From: Candidatus Gastranaerophilales bacterium
GTDB lineage: Bacteria > Cyanobacteriota > Vampirovibrionia > Gastranaerophilales > Gastranaerophilaceae
Direction: 5' to 3'
Assembly: GCA_944323955.1 (NCBI GenBank)
Contig: CALUUK010000002.1
Location: 124,001-188,000, forward strand
Length of the DNA stretch: 64,000 nt
The notes beneath the pieces were generated by a model that saw nothing but the letters and a program-made list of their open reading frames with translations, searched no databases and was not told the DNA's origin. Each line of letters opens with the position of its first letter. Within the stretch, counting starts at the first letter, position 1. Positions 10,183-17,944 of the stretch are shown one piece after another. Made by a program: the position numbers and the translations under genes.

Positions 10183-10590
10183 ATGCCCGATAAAACAATA
10201 CATTTTAAACTTATAACACCCGAAAAAATTGTTTTTGAAGATGACGTAGAAGCCGTTTATGCACAGGGGACAAAAGGCAGTTTCGGGATTTTGCCGAATC
10301 ACATTGCTTTTATGTCAACTCTGGCAATAGATACGGCAAAAGTAGTTAAAAACGGAGAAGAAATTATATTCTCAATAATGGGCGGTGCTTTACAATTCAA
10401 AAATAACGAAGCGATTATATTAACGGAAGCGGCAGAGAACGGGCAGGATATAGATACTGCAAGAGCGAAACTGGCAAAAGAGCGTGCCGAAGCAAAAATA
10501 GGGTCAGCGCAAACGCAAAGAGATATACAGCTTGCAAATGCAGCGCTTGCCAAAGCAATGGCAAGACTCAAAGCTGCTAGCCGTCAATAA
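10183..10590 (+). CDS. atpC: F-type ATP synthase subunit epsilon
   Basis: The 135-residue subunit forms part of the central stalk and can inhibit ATP hydrolysis. The N-terminal beta sandwich contains the conserved GSFGILPNHI and MGGALQFKNN. The C-terminal helical hairpin is Ala/Lys-rich, running from about residue 85 to the end. It starts 7 bases after the atpD stop, with a GGAAT-type ribosome site inside the junction, so the two genes are cotranscribed. A dense repeat region follows. Confidence 0.96.
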   Translation: MPDKTIHFKLITPEKIVFEDDVEAVYAQGTKGSFGILPNHIAFMSTLAIDTAKVVKNGEEIIFSIMGGALQFKNNEAIILTEAAENGQDIDTARAKLAKERAEAKIGSAQTQRDIQLANAALAKAMARLKAASRQ

Positions 10591-10617
10591 AATCATTGGT
10601 TTTTATTTTGGGCTTGT

Positions 10618-10792
10618 ATAACAAAATATAAAATTTTTGCTCCGTTCAATAATAACTATTTTCTTAAACTCAACAATAAAGGTGCGGCAAACTCGCACTT
10701 CGTGCTCAAACAGTGCCGCAGCCTGCTATTTGTTTCGTTAAAGAAAATTACATTATTATTTCAAGTCACTAAAATTTTATATTTTGTTATTT
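10618..10792. repeat. Palindromic MITE-like element, third member
   Basis: A 175 bp element with a perfect 20 bp inverted repeat: ATAACAAAATATAAAATTTT at 10618-10637, and its complement at 10772-10791. The core, GTGCGGCAAACTCGCAC then GTGCTCAAACAGTGCCGC, resembles the cores of the elements at 272-445 and 1705-1871, although the ends are different. It occupies the start of a 468 bp gene-free gap (10591-11058) after atpC. Confidence 0.78.
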
Positions 10793-10804
10793 TAATATAT
10801 TTTT

Positions 10805-10828
10805 ATTTTGATTTTGATTTTGATTTTG
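10805..10828. repeat. ATTTTG hexamer tandem repeat
   Basis: Four perfect consecutive copies of ATTTTG. They sit directly between two palindromic elements in the gene-free gap. Confidence 0.85.
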
Positions 10829-10979
10829 GAAATTAAAATAAAAGTCCATTGCGAAGCACAGAAATGACAACTCAGCGAAGAAACGGCACAGCTCGCACTG
10901 TCTGAGCGAAGCGAGTTTGCGAGCTTTGGCTGAGCTTGATGTCATCTGTGCGCAGCATCCGGGGTTGTTTTTAATTTCC
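10828..10979. repeat. Nested palindromic element
   Basis: The ends are an 11 bp perfect inverted repeat (GGAAATTAAAA at 10828-10838, complement at 10969-10979). Inside, GCACAGAAATGACA (10856-10869) pairs imperfectly with TGTCATCTGTGC (10940-10951), and CTCAGCGAAG pairs with CTTTGGCTGAG. The whole could fold as one long interrupted hairpin. No protein is supported; the open frame across it is low-complexity. Confidence 0.72.
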
Positions 10980-11015
10980 AAAGGATAAATATTAAATCTA
11001 TTATTGAACGAAACA

Positions 11016-11035
11016 AAAATTTTATATTTTGTTAT
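11016..11035. repeat. Further copy of the repeat-end sequence
   Basis: AAAATTTTATATTTTGTTAT again, in the same orientation as the copy at 10772-10791. Together with 10618-10637 this gives three ends within about 420 bp, as if elements had inserted next to one another. Confidence 0.75.
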
Positions 11036-11058
11036 TCAGATACAGATAAAACTAAGAA

Positions 11059-11376
11059 CTATCTCATTGCTTTCATCATACGATAAATTATTGTGACTTT
11101 GTCATCAGGGTAATTATAAATATTTTCTGCTATATATTTCTTTTGGGTTTGTATATCTTCTTTTAGGTGTTCAAAATCAAACAGTTCGGGTAATGTTATT
11201 CTTAATGCATTTGCAATTGCTATTAAGGTTTTAGAAGGGAAACTATGTCCTATCTCTATTCTGCTGATAGTTTTCCAATCAACTCCAATAAGTTCTGCTA
11301 AACCTTCTTGTGTAAGATTTTGCGATAATCTTATTTCTTTTATTCTTTTTCCCAATATTTTACGAAGTTCTTTCAT
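11059..11376 (-). CDS. XRE-family helix-turn-helix regulator
   Basis: A 105-residue DNA-binding protein. Residues 8-63 form a Cro/cI-type HTH: LGKRIKEIRLSQNLTQEGLAELIGVDWKTISRIEIG, ending in the typical PSKTLIAIANALRITLPELFDF. The short C-terminal tail is helical and charged. The target is unknown. It is divergent from the small gene at 11500 and belongs to a short run of regulators flanked by repeats. No clear Shine-Dalgarno is seen before the ATG at 11376. Confidence 0.82.
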   Translation of the reverse strand: MKELRKILGKRIKEIRLSQNLTQEGLAELIGVDWKTISRIEIGHSFPSKTLIAIANALRITLPELFDFEHLKEDIQTQKKYIAENIYNYPDDKVTIIYRMMKAMR

Positions 11377-11499
11377 ATAAAAAACATAAACTATTTTTAC
11401 ATTTTTTATAATCGTTTATATTGGTATTAAAATAGAAGAACTACTAAAAAAGATGATATAATTCTATGTAAATGATAAGTTTTTTATTTTTATACCAAA

Positions 11500-11754
11500 A
11501 TGTATCATATAAATTTAAAACATTTAAAAAGATTAGTGAAAGAAAATAACTTTGAAGTAAAACAAAATATCAAAGTTATAAATTCACAGATTGTTCTCAT
11601 AAAAATGCTTGCAAGCGGGATTACGCTTCAAGAAGCTGCATATAATTTAAATACAACACATAATAATATAAAAAGACGTACTCAAAACCTTTTATTTTTA
11701 ATAGATAGAGGCATAAGATACCGAATTGCTATAGGTCAAAAATTTCTTATATAA
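11500..11754 (+). CDS. Small protein with a GerE/LuxR-like HTH
   Basis: An 84-residue protein I cannot assign. The segment QIVLIKMLASGITLQEAAYNLNTTHNNIKRR (about 34-65) resembles the helix-turn-helix of LuxR/GerE regulators, in which an LxxGxxxxEIA-type helix is followed by a recognition helix. There is no receiver or ligand domain. The start has no good ribosome site. It could regulate its XRE neighbours, but this is only position-based. Confidence 0.5.
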   Translation: MYHINLKHLKRLVKENNFEVKQNIKVINSQIVLIKMLASGITLQEAAYNLNTTHNNIKRRTQNLLFLIDRGIRYRIAIGQKFLI

Positions 11755-11777
11755 GTAACGATTAAATCGTTACTTAT
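11751..11777. terminator. Hairpin after the small HTH gene
   Basis: A perfect 12 bp stem, ATAAGTAACGAT (11751-11762) with ATCGTTACTTAT (11766-11777), with a TAA loop, overlaps the stop codon. The T run after it is short, so termination is plausible but not certain. Confidence 0.5.
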
Positions 11778-11788
11778 AATTTTCAATA

Positions 11789-11816
11789 TTGTTAGAAGTA
11801 AGGCAAATAATAATAT
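11789..11816 (+). promoter_or_regulatory. Promoter of the second XRE gene, near-leaderless
   Basis: TTGTTA (11789-11794) and TAATAT (11811-11816) are 16 bp apart. The predicted transcript start is about 5 bases before the ATG at 11828, and there is no Shine-Dalgarno sequence. Confidence 0.45.
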
Positions 11817-11827
11817 ATTCTATTATT

Positions 11828-12154
11828 ATGAGTGAGTTTCTTGAGAAATTTGGTAAAAAAGTAAAAGAATATCGGAAGTTAAAGCATTTAAGCCAAGAAC
11901 AACTTGCCGAACGTATTAATGTATCTACAAATACCATTAGTGTTCTGGAGCGGGGCAAAACATTTATACAATATAAAAACCTTACCGCAATTTGCAAAGT
12001 GCTTGAGATTAAAGAGGTTGATTTGTTTGATTTCTCTATGGGCAGTAAAAAAACCGATAAAATATCAGAAAAAATTAACATAAAAGTTAAAGAACTCTCT
12101 GTCCCCCGGCAAATGCAAGTTCTTGAAATAGTTAATACCTTTAAATCAAAGTAA
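11828..12154 (+). CDS. XRE-family helix-turn-helix regulator
   Basis: The 108-residue product starts MSEFLEKFGKKVKEYRKLKH and has a Cro/cI-type HTH at about 8-65 (LSQEQLAERINVSTNTISVLERGK). A Lys-rich segment and a C-terminal helix (RQMQVLEIVNTF) resemble a small dimerisation region. The reading frame has an earlier TTG at 11789, but that lies at the predicted -35, so the ATG at 11828 is preferred. Its end overlaps the end of the convergent gene at 12141 by 14 bases. Confidence 0.82.
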   Translation: MSEFLEKFGKKVKEYRKLKHLSQEQLAERINVSTNTISVLERGKTFIQYKNLTAICKVLEIKEVDLFDFSMGSKKTDKISEKINIKVKELSVPRQMQVLEIVNTFKSK

Positions 12155-13025
12155 TGTCTTTTAAATAGTTATCTATATCAATATCCAGTTTTTTGATTTT
12201 TTTTACGGCGCATTCTTCCCGTTTTATATCAGTATATTTGTCTGATGAAAATATAATTACATTCGTTATATCAATTACTCTTTCATCAATATCAAAAAAA
12301 GATTTGTAATAAACTCTGTCCGAATAATTTCCCTTAAATACTAAGTTGTGGTTGAAAAAATGTTTATAAAGCGGAAAAAATTTATTAAAAAATAAATTTT
12401 TTTTATTATGAAAATCAGGACTTGCACACATATTTGATACAAAAATTCCGCCTTTTTTCAGCGATTTTTTTACGGATGAAAAATATTCTTCACTTAAAAA
12501 TCTTAAGTCTATTCCGTCGTTATTTGCAACATCCACAACAATTAAGTCGTATTTCTTTCTGTTGTTTCTCAAATATGTTATGCCGTCTTGCAAAATAAAA
12601 TTAAATTTCCCTGACACTCTAAACCCGAAATATACCTGCGCAATTTCTGCAATATTTTCTTCTAAATCAACAACATCAATTGATTTTAATCCGTCAAAAA
12701 GAAACTCATAATCATTGACGATTTTTCCTGACCCCAGCCCGATTAACAGAATTTTTTCAATCGCAGGATTTATTAAATACGGAATTAAAAAATAATTTAT
12801 ATACGGCAGATTTCCTTTATAAAAATCTGTGTTAATAAACCCTGCCTGATAAGTGTCTTTATAATGTAAAAATCGCCCGATTTCGTTTTCCACAACTTTT
12901 ATTCTGTGAAATTCGGATGATTTTTCATATAAAACTTTGTCATTAAAAACTTTATTGTTAATGACAGATAAAAGTTTTTCGCAAGGTTCTTTTATTGCAA
13001 GTTCTTCAGGTATAAGTGTTGTCAT
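12141..13025 (-). CDS. Spermidine-synthase-like Rossmann-fold protein
   Basis: The 294 residues resemble polyamine aminopropyltransferases. There is an N-terminal strand region with FLHYKDTYQAGF, then a nucleotide-binding fold with LLIGLGSGKIVNDY (about 91-104), DVVDLEENI and YDLIVVDVANNDGIDLRFLSEEYF. The DPxGP of authentic spermidine synthases is missing at the catalytic loop, so substrate and reaction are uncertain. The family also holds methyltransferase-like members. It starts 3 bases after the winged-helix gene and is probably cotranscribed with it. Confidence 0.7.
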   Translation of the reverse strand: MTTLIPEELAIKEPCEKLLSVINNKVFNDKVLYEKSSEFHRIKVVENEIGRFLHYKDTYQAGFINTDFYKGNLPYINYFLIPYLINPAIEKILLIGLGSGKIVNDYEFLFDGLKSIDVVDLEENIAEIAQVYFGFRVSGKFNFILQDGITYLRNNRKKYDLIVVDVANNDGIDLRFLSEEYFSSVKKSLKKGGIFVSNMCASPDFHNKKNLFFNKFFPLYKHFFNHNLVFKGNYSDRVYYKSFFDIDERVIDITNVIIFSSDKYTDIKREECAVKKIKKLDIDIDNYLKDITLI

Positions 13026-13028
13026 AAA

Positions 13029-13343
13029 CTAATTATATGAAAAATATCTGTCAAAATCCACATCGTCAAAATTGCACAGCAGCCTGTAAACATCATCATC
13101 TTCATCCATTTTTTGAAAACGATATTCATCAAACTTCCACAATTTTGGATTTATACCGAAAACTCTTATTATCTCCTTATCAAGGAGTATTTTTAATTTT
13201 TTCTTAACCGTATCAAGAGGCATTGAAAGTGATTTGGATAATTCAACAGCCGAAATTCCCTCGGGGTTTGAACATTTCTCCGGGGTTAGAAACATTAATT
13301 CAAGTCCTACTTGCTTTAACTCTTTGTCTTCTTGAATATCCAT
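13029..13343 (-). CDS. Winged-helix transcriptional regulator (MarR/ArsR-like)
   Basis: About 104 residues if it starts at the ATG at 13343, which has TAAGG upstream; an in-frame start at 13367 is possible. The core ISAVELSKSLSMPLDTVKKKL, followed by LLDKEIIRVFG, is a helix-turn-helix plus wing. The C-terminus is acidic. A perfect inverted repeat AACATG-tgc-CATGTT lies 20-34 bases upstream of the start and is a candidate operator. It is cotranscribed with the spermidine-synthase-like gene and divergent from the glycosyltransferase cluster. Confidence 0.66.
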   Translation of the reverse strand: MDIQEDKELKQVGLELMFLTPEKCSNPEGISAVELSKSLSMPLDTVKKKLKILLDKEIIRVFGINPKLWKFDEYRFQKMDEDDDVYRLLCNFDDVDFDRYFSYN

Positions 13344-13362
13344 TCTGGCTAACCTTAATATC

Positions 13363-13377
13363 AACATGTGCCATGTT
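13363..13377. promoter_or_regulatory. Candidate operator
   Basis: AACATG-TGC-CATGTT is a perfect 6 bp inverted repeat with a 3 bp spacer. It lies between the winged-helix gene and the divergent glycosyltransferase cluster, where it could serve autoregulation or control of both. Confidence 0.4.
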
Positions 13378-13470
13378 CGGCATTTTTTTAAAATACTTTA
13401 ATATTTTTTCTCAAATATATTATTTTTTACTTTATTATTGTACAATCAAAGGATAAATTGGGAAAATTTT

Positions 13471-15162
13471 ATGCTTGAGTACAACATTTGTTACAGTCTT
13501 GATTCTAAATATGTTGAGCAGTTGGCTGTATCAATGTGTTCTATTCTAAAAAATGCCGGCGATAATGACAATATAACTTTTTATATTCTTGACGGGGGAT
13601 TGACTTTAAAAGAAAAATCCGGAATTGAAAAACTTAAAGAAATAAAAGATTTTTCTATTGAATATATAAGTATTAATCCCGAAGAGTTTGCAAATTGTCC
13701 TCTGAATGTAATTAAAAAAGGGGATAAGTATGAACCGACACATGTTACTCTGCCTGCATATTTTCGAATTAAACTTCCTTCTTTATTAAAAGAACTTGAT
13801 AAAATTCTATACCTTGATTGTGATGTTGTTGTAAGAACTTCATTGAAGGAATTATTTGAACAGGATGTAACAGACAAAGCGGTTTTGATGACTTTGGATG
13901 CAGAATCCGAAAAAGAGGCTGAAAGACTTGGTATAAAACGATATTTTAATTCCGGTGTTCTGTTTATTAACCTTGATTACTGGCGTAAAAATGATGTTGA
14001 AAATAAATTGCTCTGCTATATTAATGAAAATCAGCGAAAAATCTTGTGGTTTGATCAGGATGTAATCAATGTTGTGCTTGAAGGGCAGATAGGCGAGATT
14101 TCAAACAAATGGAATTATCAATATTTTCAATATGAAGAGATAGATATAAACGAGTTTGCCAACAGTTCAATTATCCATATGGCCGGAAGGTTTAAACCGT
14201 GGCTTATGTCTTTTGAACATCCTGTTTATGATTTGTATTATTATTATTTGTCGTTTACCCGGTGGAATAAAAATGTGACCTTATATAAAAATATGTCACT
14301 TGGCAGACATCTTAAAAACGGTATCGGCGGAAGTGTTACCAATATTACTGTTGATGCAACCGATGAAGATATTCAAAAAGTTTATTCGGAAATTGATAAT
14401 AACTATAAACTGATTGATACAACGAGAGATTTTCTTGAAAGTAAAATTGATTTTGTTCAGGGGTTAAATGATGAATTAAAACATATCTTAACTGTCACAA
14501 CCGATGATAAGATTTCACGGGTTTATGAAGAAATTACAAAAAATTATGAATATACGGGCAATCTGGTTAATTCCTGCAAATTGGAATTGGATAATAAAAT
14601 TATTTATGAAAGCGCCCAAACTGACGATAAAATCTCAAAAGTTTATGATGAGGTTTCAAAAAATTATAAATATACCGAAAAATTAGTTAAAGAAACAAAA
14701 GAAGACATTGATAACAATATTAAAAATTATTTTGATAACAGATTTAAAGAATTATACTCTTATATTAATGAAGAAGTTTCCAATATTTATAAAACAATAA
14801 ATGAAAATTATAAATTAATCGAAAATAAGATTATAAATAAAGATATTGAAAATCTTTCAAGAATTGAAAATCTTATTGCTGAAATAAATAAAACAAACGA
14901 GAAATTATCTGCTTTGCCTAAAATGACTGATATTAGTTCTCTTGAAGAAAAAATTCTGCAAATAAAACTGCAAAATAAAATTAATTCGGAAGAACTGCAA
15001 AAACATTTTGAAGATGAACTTAATCAACAAAGAATAAAATATGAAAACCGTTTAATGGAAACTGAAAAGATAATAAATTCTCTGGATGATAAGTACCAGC
15101 CGAAAAAGCGTGGTATTCTTACAAGAATAAAGAACAAAATAAAAAAGGTAATACATAAATGA
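13471..15162 (+). CDS. GT8-family glycosyltransferase with C-terminal coiled-coil repeats
   Basis: Residues 1-275 are a GT8 (LgtC-like) sugar transferase: ICYSLDSKYVEQLAVSMCSI, the metal-binding D116-C-D118 in ILYLDCDVVV, RYFNSGVLFINLDYWR, WFDQDVINVVL, and IIHMAGRFKPW. Residues 297-450 hold four repeats spaced 40-49 residues apart with the pattern TDDKISKVYxEIxKNYxYT, starting near 297, 344, 384 and 432. The tail is a coiled coil (NQQRIKYENRLMETEKI) ending in very basic RIKNKIKK. The ATG at 13471 has GGGAAAA upstream and fits the fold better than a TTG at 13438. It overlaps the next gene by 4 bases. It is first in a seven-gene cluster, likely for a surface polysaccharide. Confidence 0.88.
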   Translation: MLEYNICYSLDSKYVEQLAVSMCSILKNAGDNDNITFYILDGGLTLKEKSGIEKLKEIKDFSIEYISINPEEFANCPLNVIKKGDKYEPTHVTLPAYFRIKLPSLLKELDKILYLDCDVVVRTSLKELFEQDVTDKAVLMTLDAESEKEAERLGIKRYFNSGVLFINLDYWRKNDVENKLLCYINENQRKILWFDQDVINVVLEGQIGEISNKWNYQYFQYEEIDINEFANSSIIHMAGRFKPWLMSFEHPVYDLYYYYLSFTRWNKNVTLYKNMSLGRHLKNGIGGSVTNITVDATDEDIQKVYSEIDNNYKLIDTTRDFLESKIDFVQGLNDELKHILTVTTDDKISRVYEEITKNYEYTGNLVNSCKLELDNKIIYESAQTDDKISKVYDEVSKNYKYTEKLVKETKEDIDNNIKNYFDNRFKELYSYINEEVSNIYKTINENYKLIENKIINKDIENLSRIENLIAEINKTNEKLSALPKMTDISSLEEKILQIKLQNKINSEELQKHFEDELNQQRIKYENRLMETEKIINSLDDKYQPKKRGILTRIKNKIKKVIHK

Positions 15163-16283
15163 CGGCTGTAAAAATATCAATAATCATAATTTATGGAGAT
15201 GTTGAGAATACAATAAATGATTTTGTTGTAAATCTTGAAAATCAAACTTTTAAGGAGTTTGAGGCTGTTTTTGTCAATTGTAATTCCAATGAAGATTCAA
15301 TAAAAAAAGTTTCGGAGTTAACAAAAAATGTTGAAAAATTCCATATCTTAACGCTGCCTTATAATAATGATTATGATTTTGCAAAAAATTCCGCTCTCGG
15401 TATATCTTCAGGCGATTATGTTTATTTTATTGATGCTTCAGAGAAAATAACACCCGATTATATTGCGAATATTTATTTTGCCGAGTTAAAACAAATGTCG
15501 GGCAAAATAAAAATATTAAATAATAAACTTTATAAGCGCAGTTTTATTGAAAATAATACTGATATCAATGAAATAATAAAAATAAAAACAGAAGAAGAAG
15601 CGGAAAAGATTTTTAAAGTTCTGGCTCAAAAAGAAAATGATATAAAAACCGAACTTGCGGACTGTTATAAAAATTTTGATAACACCATAAATAATAAAGT
15701 TTATGATTTGAGTGTAAGATGCTCTGCTCTTGAAAAACTTATTTATGAAAAAGAAAAAGGGTTTAATGAACAAATAAATAAGTTTTTTGATGATATCCAG
15801 AATCAAATCAAAGAAAATAACAATTATATTATGGAAAATATACGTAATTATTGTGAAACACAAATATTAAAACCCGATGAAAAAGATGAATGTACAGGCA
15901 AAGTATATGATGAAATAAATAACAATAAAAAATATGCGCAAAAAATGCTTGAAGAGCATAAACGTGAAATATATGAGCAATTCTATGCGGTTAATCGGAA
16001 AATTGAAGAAATAAATCAAGAACAGAATATAAGATATGATAATCTTAAAAATATTATTGAAACCATTCACAATGATATAAATGCCGGAATTAAAGCAATT
16101 GACATTGTATCTGATTCTAAAAATACGGATAAAATAAATAAAATTACAGCTTTGATAAACCTTGAAGATAATATGAATAAAAATTTTGATAAAATCTATT
16201 CTTATATCAATGAAAATAATGTTAGATTCTATAAAGAATTAGTTGATTTTTATAAAGAGATAAATGAAAAAATTAAGAAATAA
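15159..16283 (+). CDS. Degenerate GT2-type domain with long coiled coil
   Basis: The 374-residue protein opens like a GT2 glycosyltransferase (VKISIIIIYGDVENTINDF, SALGISSGDYVYFIDAS). The usual DxDD is DASE at 92-95, and most of the domain between it and the NNKLYKRSF region is missing, so it is probably not catalytic. From about 135 to the end it is a charged coiled coil. It has a repeat similar to its neighbours (CTGKVYDEINNNKKY) and ends INEKIKK. It overlaps the previous gene by 4 bases. It may act as a scaffold for the neighbouring transferases; this is inferred only from the domain loss and shared repeats. Confidence 0.7.
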   Translation: MTAVKISIIIIYGDVENTINDFVVNLENQTFKEFEAVFVNCNSNEDSIKKVSELTKNVEKFHILTLPYNNDYDFAKNSALGISSGDYVYFIDASEKITPDYIANIYFAELKQMSGKIKILNNKLYKRSFIENNTDINEIIKIKTEEEAEKIFKVLAQKENDIKTELADCYKNFDNTINNKVYDLSVRCSALEKLIYEKEKGFNEQINKFFDDIQNQIKENNNYIMENIRNYCETQILKPDEKDECTGKVYDEINNNKKYAQKMLEEHKREIYEQFYAVNRKIEEINQEQNIRYDNLKNIIETIHNDINAGIKAIDIVSDSKNTDKINKITALINLEDNMNKNFDKIYSYINENNVRFYKELVDFYKEINEKIKK

Positions 16284-16296
16284 TCGGAACTGAAAA

Positions 16297-17943
16297 ATGC
16301 CAAAAGTATCAATAATTATACCGTTTCATAACGTGGAATATTATATAGGAGAATGTCTTGAAAGTGTTATAAATCAAAAACTTCAGGATATTGAAATAAT
16401 ATGCGTAAATGATGGATCAACTGACGGGTCAAGAAGTATTGTTGAAGAGTATGCAAAACGAGACTGCAGAATAAAAATAATTGATATTGAAACAAGAAAA
16501 GGGCAGGGATTTGCCAGAAACAGAGCAGTGGAAATTGCATCAGGCGAATATATCGGGTTTGTTGATGCCGATGATTATATTGAACATGATATGTTCTTTG
16601 AGCTGTATACAAAAGCAAGTCAGAATAATAATGATATAACAATATGTCAGGCAAGAGAGTATGATGATTTAAACAAGAAATTTATATTGTCCGATTATTA
16701 TTCACTTTCTCTTTTGTCCGACATGAAAGATAAAATCTTTTCCGCTGTTGATGTAAAAGATAAACTTTTGGATATTAATGTTGTTCTTTGGAATAAAATT
16801 TATAAAAAGTCTTATCTTGATAAGATAGGCGAAAAATTTCCCGAAGGATATATTTATGAAGATTTACCTTTCTTCTTCGGCACTTTCTTGCCGGCAGAAA
16901 AAATTCAAATTGTTTGGAAAAATCTTTATATATACAGAATAAATCGCCGGAATTCAACTATGCAGCAGTTTAATAACAAAATTTTAGACAGACCCGATAT
17001 GGTTTCTTTGACATTTGAAAAAATTAAAAAGTTTGACTTTATGGCTGATTTTACCGATAAAATCAAAGGTTGGATAATAAATGATTTATTTCACAGATAT
17101 ACTCTTTTAAAAGAAAATTTTCAGAGAGAATATTTCTTTAAAATGAAAAGAGTTTTTCAAAATCTTGATATAGAAGATATTGATAATCCGTATTGGAAAA
17201 AAGTTTATCATTTTGAAGGGTATTTAATGGTTTTAAATAATGATTTTGAAGGGTTTAACCTCAAGATCTTTACACAATATCTTGATATACATCAGGTTGA
17301 AGACAGAATAAAATCTGTTATGTTAAATGAAACCGAAAATCTGCATAAAATTATTTCACTTAATTACGATAAACTGGCTGCTTTATTTGACATTAAAGCG
17401 GGTGAACTTCAGTCAGCAATGGACAATAATTTAAATTTTGTTCTTGAGGCTGAATCAAAATTGTATAAAGAAATAAAAGAAAAAAATGATTACTTGAGTG
17501 CGGTATCTGATGATAAAATCTCCAAAACACATTCAGTATTAAATAGTGAAATAAAAAGTTTATATGAGAAAAACAAACAAAATTATGATGCGCTGAATAA
17601 TCTGATTGAAAATAAAACCGAGCATTTAAAAACTGTTTTATCCGGAGAAGAAGAAATAAAGATTAATGAAGTAAAGGAAAAAATTGAACAAAACCACACA
17701 GAGACCTTAAAGCAGATAGGTCATGAAATAAGGCTTCTGCGCGAAGAAATGGGATTAAAGTCTCAGGCTGATTTTCAAAACTTCAGACAGGAAATATCAG
17801 AGATTAAATCCCGATTTGAAAATGAAATGAATAATCAAAAAAATTACTATGAAAATGTGATAAATCAATTGCAAGCCAGAGTTTCAGAGCTTGAAAAAAC
17901 ACCTGTTCAGAAGTTGAAAGATAAAATAAAGAAAAATAAATAA
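16297..17943 (+). CDS. GT2-family glycosyltransferase with C-terminal coiled coil
   Basis: The N-terminal ~270 residues are a GT-A fold: VSIIIPFHNVEYYIGECLES, EIICVNDGSTDGS, and FVDADDYI with D90-A-D92-D93 for sugar-nucleotide and metal binding. VVLWNKIYKKSYLD and YIYEDLPFFFGT follow and are shared by several cluster members. From about 385 the protein is a coiled coil with a copy of the cluster repeat (SDDKISKTHSVLNSEIKSLYE) and the tail motif NQKNYYENVI before a basic end (KLKDKIKKNK). It is closest to the gene at 20342. The acceptor sugar cannot be told. Confidence 0.87.
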   Translation: MPKVSIIIPFHNVEYYIGECLESVINQKLQDIEIICVNDGSTDGSRSIVEEYAKRDCRIKIIDIETRKGQGFARNRAVEIASGEYIGFVDADDYIEHDMFFELYTKASQNNNDITICQAREYDDLNKKFILSDYYSLSLLSDMKDKIFSAVDVKDKLLDINVVLWNKIYKKSYLDKIGEKFPEGYIYEDLPFFFGTFLPAEKIQIVWKNLYIYRINRRNSTMQQFNNKILDRPDMVSLTFEKIKKFDFMADFTDKIKGWIINDLFHRYTLLKENFQREYFFKMKRVFQNLDIEDIDNPYWKKVYHFEGYLMVLNNDFEGFNLKIFTQYLDIHQVEDRIKSVMLNETENLHKIISLNYDKLAALFDIKAGELQSAMDNNLNFVLEAESKLYKEIKEKNDYLSAVSDDKISKTHSVLNSEIKSLYEKNKQNYDALNNLIENKTEHLKTVLSGEEEIKINEVKEKIEQNHTETLKQIGHEIRLLREEMGLKSQADFQNFRQEISEIKSRFENEMNNQKNYYENVINQLQARVSELEKTPVQKLKDKIKKNK

Positions 17944-17944
17944 G

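Noticed and set aside
10805-10828. CRISPR-like array
   Set aside because: The units are only 6 bp, directly joined, without spacers. No cas gene or spaced repeat array is present anywhere in the window.
10787-10981. A 64-codon minus-strand frame with a QNQNQN end
   Set aside because: The Q/N run is the ATTTTG tandem repeat read in reverse and the rest is the nested palindrome.
11059-12154. A prophage
   Set aside because: Only small HTH regulators are present; there is no integrase, structural or lysis gene, and no attachment repeat around them.
13438-13470. An earlier TTG start for the GT8 gene
   Set aside because: The added residues are unlike the family start, and the ribosome site fits the ATG at 13471.
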